A stretch of 64,000 nucleotides of DNA from Erodium maritimum (Eukaryota > Streptophyta > Magnoliopsida > Geraniales > Geraniaceae), in NCBI GenBank assembly GCA_963921825.1, contig OY997588.1, forward strand, positions 132,711,203 to 132,775,202. Reading direction: 5' to 3'. Position 1 is the stretch's first letter. Each line of letters begins with the position of its first letter. A program made the translations under genes and the position numbers. Of this stretch, positions 60,414 through 64,000 are shown in pieces. The notes under the pieces were generated by a model that worked only from the letters and a program-made list of their open reading frames with translations, ran no database searches and had not been told where the DNA came from.

Positions 60414-61843
60414 TGTAAGAACTGCTCCCGGTCGATCCCGGTCGAACCGGAGGTTTTCAGCAAAAGTTGACTTTTTGCCGGAAAAGTCAATCGGTGACTC
60501 TGGGAGTAATTCGGGACCTTTCCGGGGCCCAAAAAGCTTAGCCATCATTACGGTTAACTTAATTGGGCCGTTTCCTTTCAAATGATTGTATTTGTGAAAA
60601 AATCAACTGTAAGTCAACTCGGGTCAAAATACGCCAATTTAAGGACAAAACCGATTAAACTAGAAGTGCTGGATTTAATTTGAGTAGAGGTGGTCCCCAC
60701 TTGGACACTTGTCCTTAGAAGCTCGGAGGGGAAGAAAGAAGGTTAAAAAGACCCATATGTCCCTTAATTGTGTTGCCTAGAAGAGATAAGGGTAAGGGGG
60801 CGTTTTGGGGATTTCAAAAGTAGGTTAAAGGCACAAAAACCAAGACCAATTCAGCTCATTTTTGCTTGTGGCCGAATTTGAGAGAGAGAGGAAGAAGAAA
60901 AGGGGTTTTGGAAGCTTGAAGAAGAAGAAAGGAGGAAAGGGGGTCTTGAACCCATTTTCTAACCAAATCTTTCATTCCTCACTTGTTTCTTTACCTATTC
61001 TCCATTCTAAAGGTAAATCCCCAACCCTTATTCGTTTTTGATTGATTTGGTTCATGGGTTTTGAGGAGAAATGATGAACTTGGTTGGGTATTTGAAGTTT
61101 GATGATAGATGTTGATTTTGGAGAGAAAAAAGAGTGTTAGTTGATGTTTTAATTTGATTTGTGGAGTTTTGATGAAGACCCATGATGGGTATTGGATTAT
61201 TGGCGAATTTGGAACTGTTTTGGAGGTTTGGGAAGGTCAAAAATGGAGTTTTTGAGTTGTTTTTCGTGAAAACCGAAGCTGGAGGAAGAAGAAGGCGGAA
61301 CAGTGCCAGACCCGTCACGGATCCGTGACGGGAGACGTCACGGCTCTGTGAGGGAGACCGTGATGGTGTCAGTCACGGCTCCGTGAGGAGAACCGTGACG
61401 GCGCAGCCAACGGATTCGTGACCAGATCCGTGACCGACCTGTGTTGGGCCTTTTGGGCCCATTTTGTTGAATTTCGAGTAATTGGGACGGTTAGCTATAA
61501 CCGAGTCCTTTTGGGGTAAATTGGGAATGTTTTCCTCTATAAACCTTTGTGAATTACTCTTGATTCGAGTGTTTAATTGTTATCCAAGACCTTGGACCCG
61601 AGCTTGACGGAGGAGGAGGCCTTTGGACCGCGTGAGAGGACGAGGAGGAAGCTAGCCAGGTCGTCAGCTGCTAGGATTGGATTGCTTTCGAGGTAGGGAA
61701 GAGTAGTAAACTCCACTTTTAATTTAAAGAATGCTAATAGTATGCCTATAGGATAATAATAACCGAAAAGGTCCTAGTTTGCATATAGGATGTGATTCAC
61801 TAGAATAACCGCTTTCAATTACGATAATAACCGGAAGAGTCTT
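60414..61843 (+). repeat. Gypsy LTR, plus orientation, interrupted
   Basis: Begins tgtaagaactgctcccgg, the start of LTRs related to 4,465-7,388 (there seen on the minus strand). It runs about 1.43 kb to gagtctt, where an opposed LTR begins. The rest of this LTR and any element body would lie beyond the window. It carries the GGATCC-centred palindrome array at about 61,308-61,435. Confidence 0.8.
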
Positions 61844-64000
61844 TGTCACGCCCCAAGTCCGGTTTTGACCGGACTCGAGACGCGAACTAGAAATAATAAT
61901 AAAATAATAATGAAAGTACATCTAAATGAAAGTAATCTTCAAATTTAGTTACAGAATAACATGAGTTCAACGATCAAATCCGACCAAGTAAGGAAACATA
62001 GTCTGTTATAAAAGAATGAAGGTACGTCTCGCTACTACACAAGCCGCCCGGATCCTCAAAGCTCCTGAGCCTTGAGACGACCTCTAGGTCTACTCAACAA
62101 TGAAACCAATAAAAACAGTAAACACGAAGGGGGTGAGCTTACGCTCAGTAGGAAAAAGTAGTAAAGTAAAAAGAACCCCCGCTTGAACAACAAAAACTCG
62201 ATTAGTACGATTAACCAAAAGATACCATAAATAGAGATCAACAAGAATTGCAACACTTAATAAAGTAGTACTCAAGGAGATCAACGGGGAGACAGTTTAA
62301 TCACCAAACGGATCAACTAAAGAAACACACGAGTACGAATTATAGAAAATCAGAACCACAAGACTCTGATCCACACACGAACCAACACATCATACCGGAA
62401 AGCCCCTCGGTCCAGAGGAGACACATATCATCGGGACTCCCGGAAATGTCCCCAAGGAACACATAACATCGGGGCTCTCGGAAATGTCTCTAAAGGACCA
62501 TAGATCATTGGGGTAAAGCAAGTAATATATCATACCGGAATCGCACATCGGCCTAGACGTCTTCCTGGAAACGCACATCGGGGTAAAACAAGTCTCTCCG
62601 GAACACGTAGCATTGGAGTGAGACAATAATATAACATACCGGAAATCCCTCGGCCTAGGTCTTCCCGGAACACGTAGCATCGGGGTGAAACAAGTCTTTC
62701 CGGAACATGTAGCATCGGATAAGACAATAATATACCATACCGGAATGTCCCTCGGCCTAGGTCTTCCCGGAACATGTAGCATCGGGGTGAAACAACAATG
62801 TAAAGATATCGGACCGACATACCCCTTCGGTCGGATATCCTCCCGGAAACACCCTCGGGGCAAGCAAACAACAATACACTCAACACCAAGCAGACACATT
62901 ACACTGAACTCATCGTAACAACCAAGCTTACCATCATGACTTACCAACCACGTCCCATCGGTCTATCACTCACCTGATCATACCACACGACACAAATCAT
63001 ATGGTCGTTCAACACAATCACTCAATCAATCATGTCACCAAGTAATCATTCATATCAAGCTCATCATACATCATATAGTCTAATATGACTCTTATCTTAA
63101 CCTAAGGACGGAACATGCATCGACATTAAGGACGAACAATCATCATAAAGTACATCCAACACACAATCTTAAGGCTCGACATGGCCATTCTACCAGCACG
63201 GCAATTTCCCAAAATATTGAAAGCGGTTAATCTAGTGAATCACATCTTATATGCAAACTAAGACTCGTCCGATTATTATAGTAATTGAAAAGCGGTTAAT
63301 CTAGTTAATCACATCCTATATGCAAACTAGGATCTTTCTGATTACTATCATCCTATAGGCATACTTTTAACATTCGATAAATTAAAGGTGGAGTTTACTA
63401 CTCTTCCCTACCTTGAAAGCAATCCAATCCTAGCTGCTGACGACCTGGCTAGCTTCCTCCTCCTCACGTCACGATGTCCAAGGGTCTCCTCCTCCGTCGA
63501 GCTCGGGTCCAAGGTCTTATATCACAAACAAACACTCGAATTAAGAGTAATTCTTCAAAGGTTTAAAGAGGAAAGATATTCCCAATTTACCCTCAAAGGA
63601 CTCGGTTATAGACAACCGTCCCAATTACTCAAAATCCGACAAAATGGGCCCAGAAGGCCCAACTCAGGTCTGTCACGGTTCTGGTCACTGAGCCTTGGCG
63701 GGCTCCGTAACGGATCTGGTCACGGATCCGTTACCTGCGCCGTCACGGTCTCTCTCACGGAGTTGTGACGTCTCCCGTCACGGTGCCCGTCACCGATCCG
63801 TGACGGGTCTGACGGGTTCCGACCTTCTTCTTCCTCCAGCTTCCTTTTCACGAAATTTCAGTCCAAAAACTCCATTTTTATCAATCCCAAACCTCCAAAA
63901 CACCTCCAAAACCCTTAATAATCCAATACCCATGATGGGTCTTCAACAAAACACCAACAACAATTGATTTCCAACACAAAAGCAACCTATTTACTCTAAA
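61844..64000 (-). repeat. Gypsy LTR, minus orientation, cut by window edge
   Basis: Begins tgtcacgcc and follows the plus-strand order of 4,465-7,388. 2,157 bp are present of about 2.9 kb expected. It lies head-on against 60,414-61,843, as expected if this element inserted into that LTR. The palindrome array is at about 63,670-63,810. Confidence 0.8.

Overview
This window reads as nuclear DNA of a dicot-type flowering plant. It has GT-AG introns in plant kinase and pectinesterase genes, plant Ty3/gypsy (Tekay/Del-like chromovirus) and Ty1/copia elements primed by initiator Met-tRNA, PIF/Harbinger and Stowaway elements, an L1-type LINE, and AT-rich spacers. The species cannot be named from the sequence. 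Only three gene copies look like host protein genes. One is a 13-exon PAS-domain Raf-like MAPKKK (15,717-22,376, + strand). The other two are copies of a five-exon pectinesterase-family gene (28,676-30,111 on - and 58,675-60,110 on +).

Layout: 162-15,043 looks like an old PIF/Harbinger transposon that filled up with later insertions: a long-TIR element at 998-2,363, an inverted-repeat MITE at 2,651-3,016, a poly-A retroposon at 3,296-3,801, and a broken gypsy element at 4,465-14,369. The kinase gene follows. Its fourth intron carries a Stowaway MITE and a tRNA-like SINE. Next come half of a second long-TIR element (23,172-23,765) and a decayed LINE (about 23,860-28,170) split by a 1.6-kb solo LTR (25,763-27,370).

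The right half is dominated by a 5,699-bp inverted duplication: 28,424-34,122 matches the reverse complement of 54,664-60,362, with mirrored coordinates always summing to 88,786 and no difference found wherever compared. Each arm holds a complete pectinesterase gene. Between and within the arms is a nest. A foldback-like palindrome (36,502-57,062) is interrupted by a copia element (37,808-56,012, target duplication cttgg). The copia is interrupted by a young gypsy element (38,607-50,364, target duplication atcat) and by a retroposon (54,563-55,260). The right arm keeps uninterrupted native context at its inner end, so the left arm is the derived copy. The left arm's inner junction carries a 31-bp filler copied from inside the arm, as expected for replication template switching. 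The window ends in two opposed gypsy LTRs (60,414-61,843 and 61,844 to the edge).

The kinase keeps all catalytic motifs and probably works in ABA/osmotic or related stress signalling, as group B2 Rafs do. Both pectinesterase copies share replacements at key active-site positions, so they may be secreted pseudoenzymes. The two host genes show no functional linkage.
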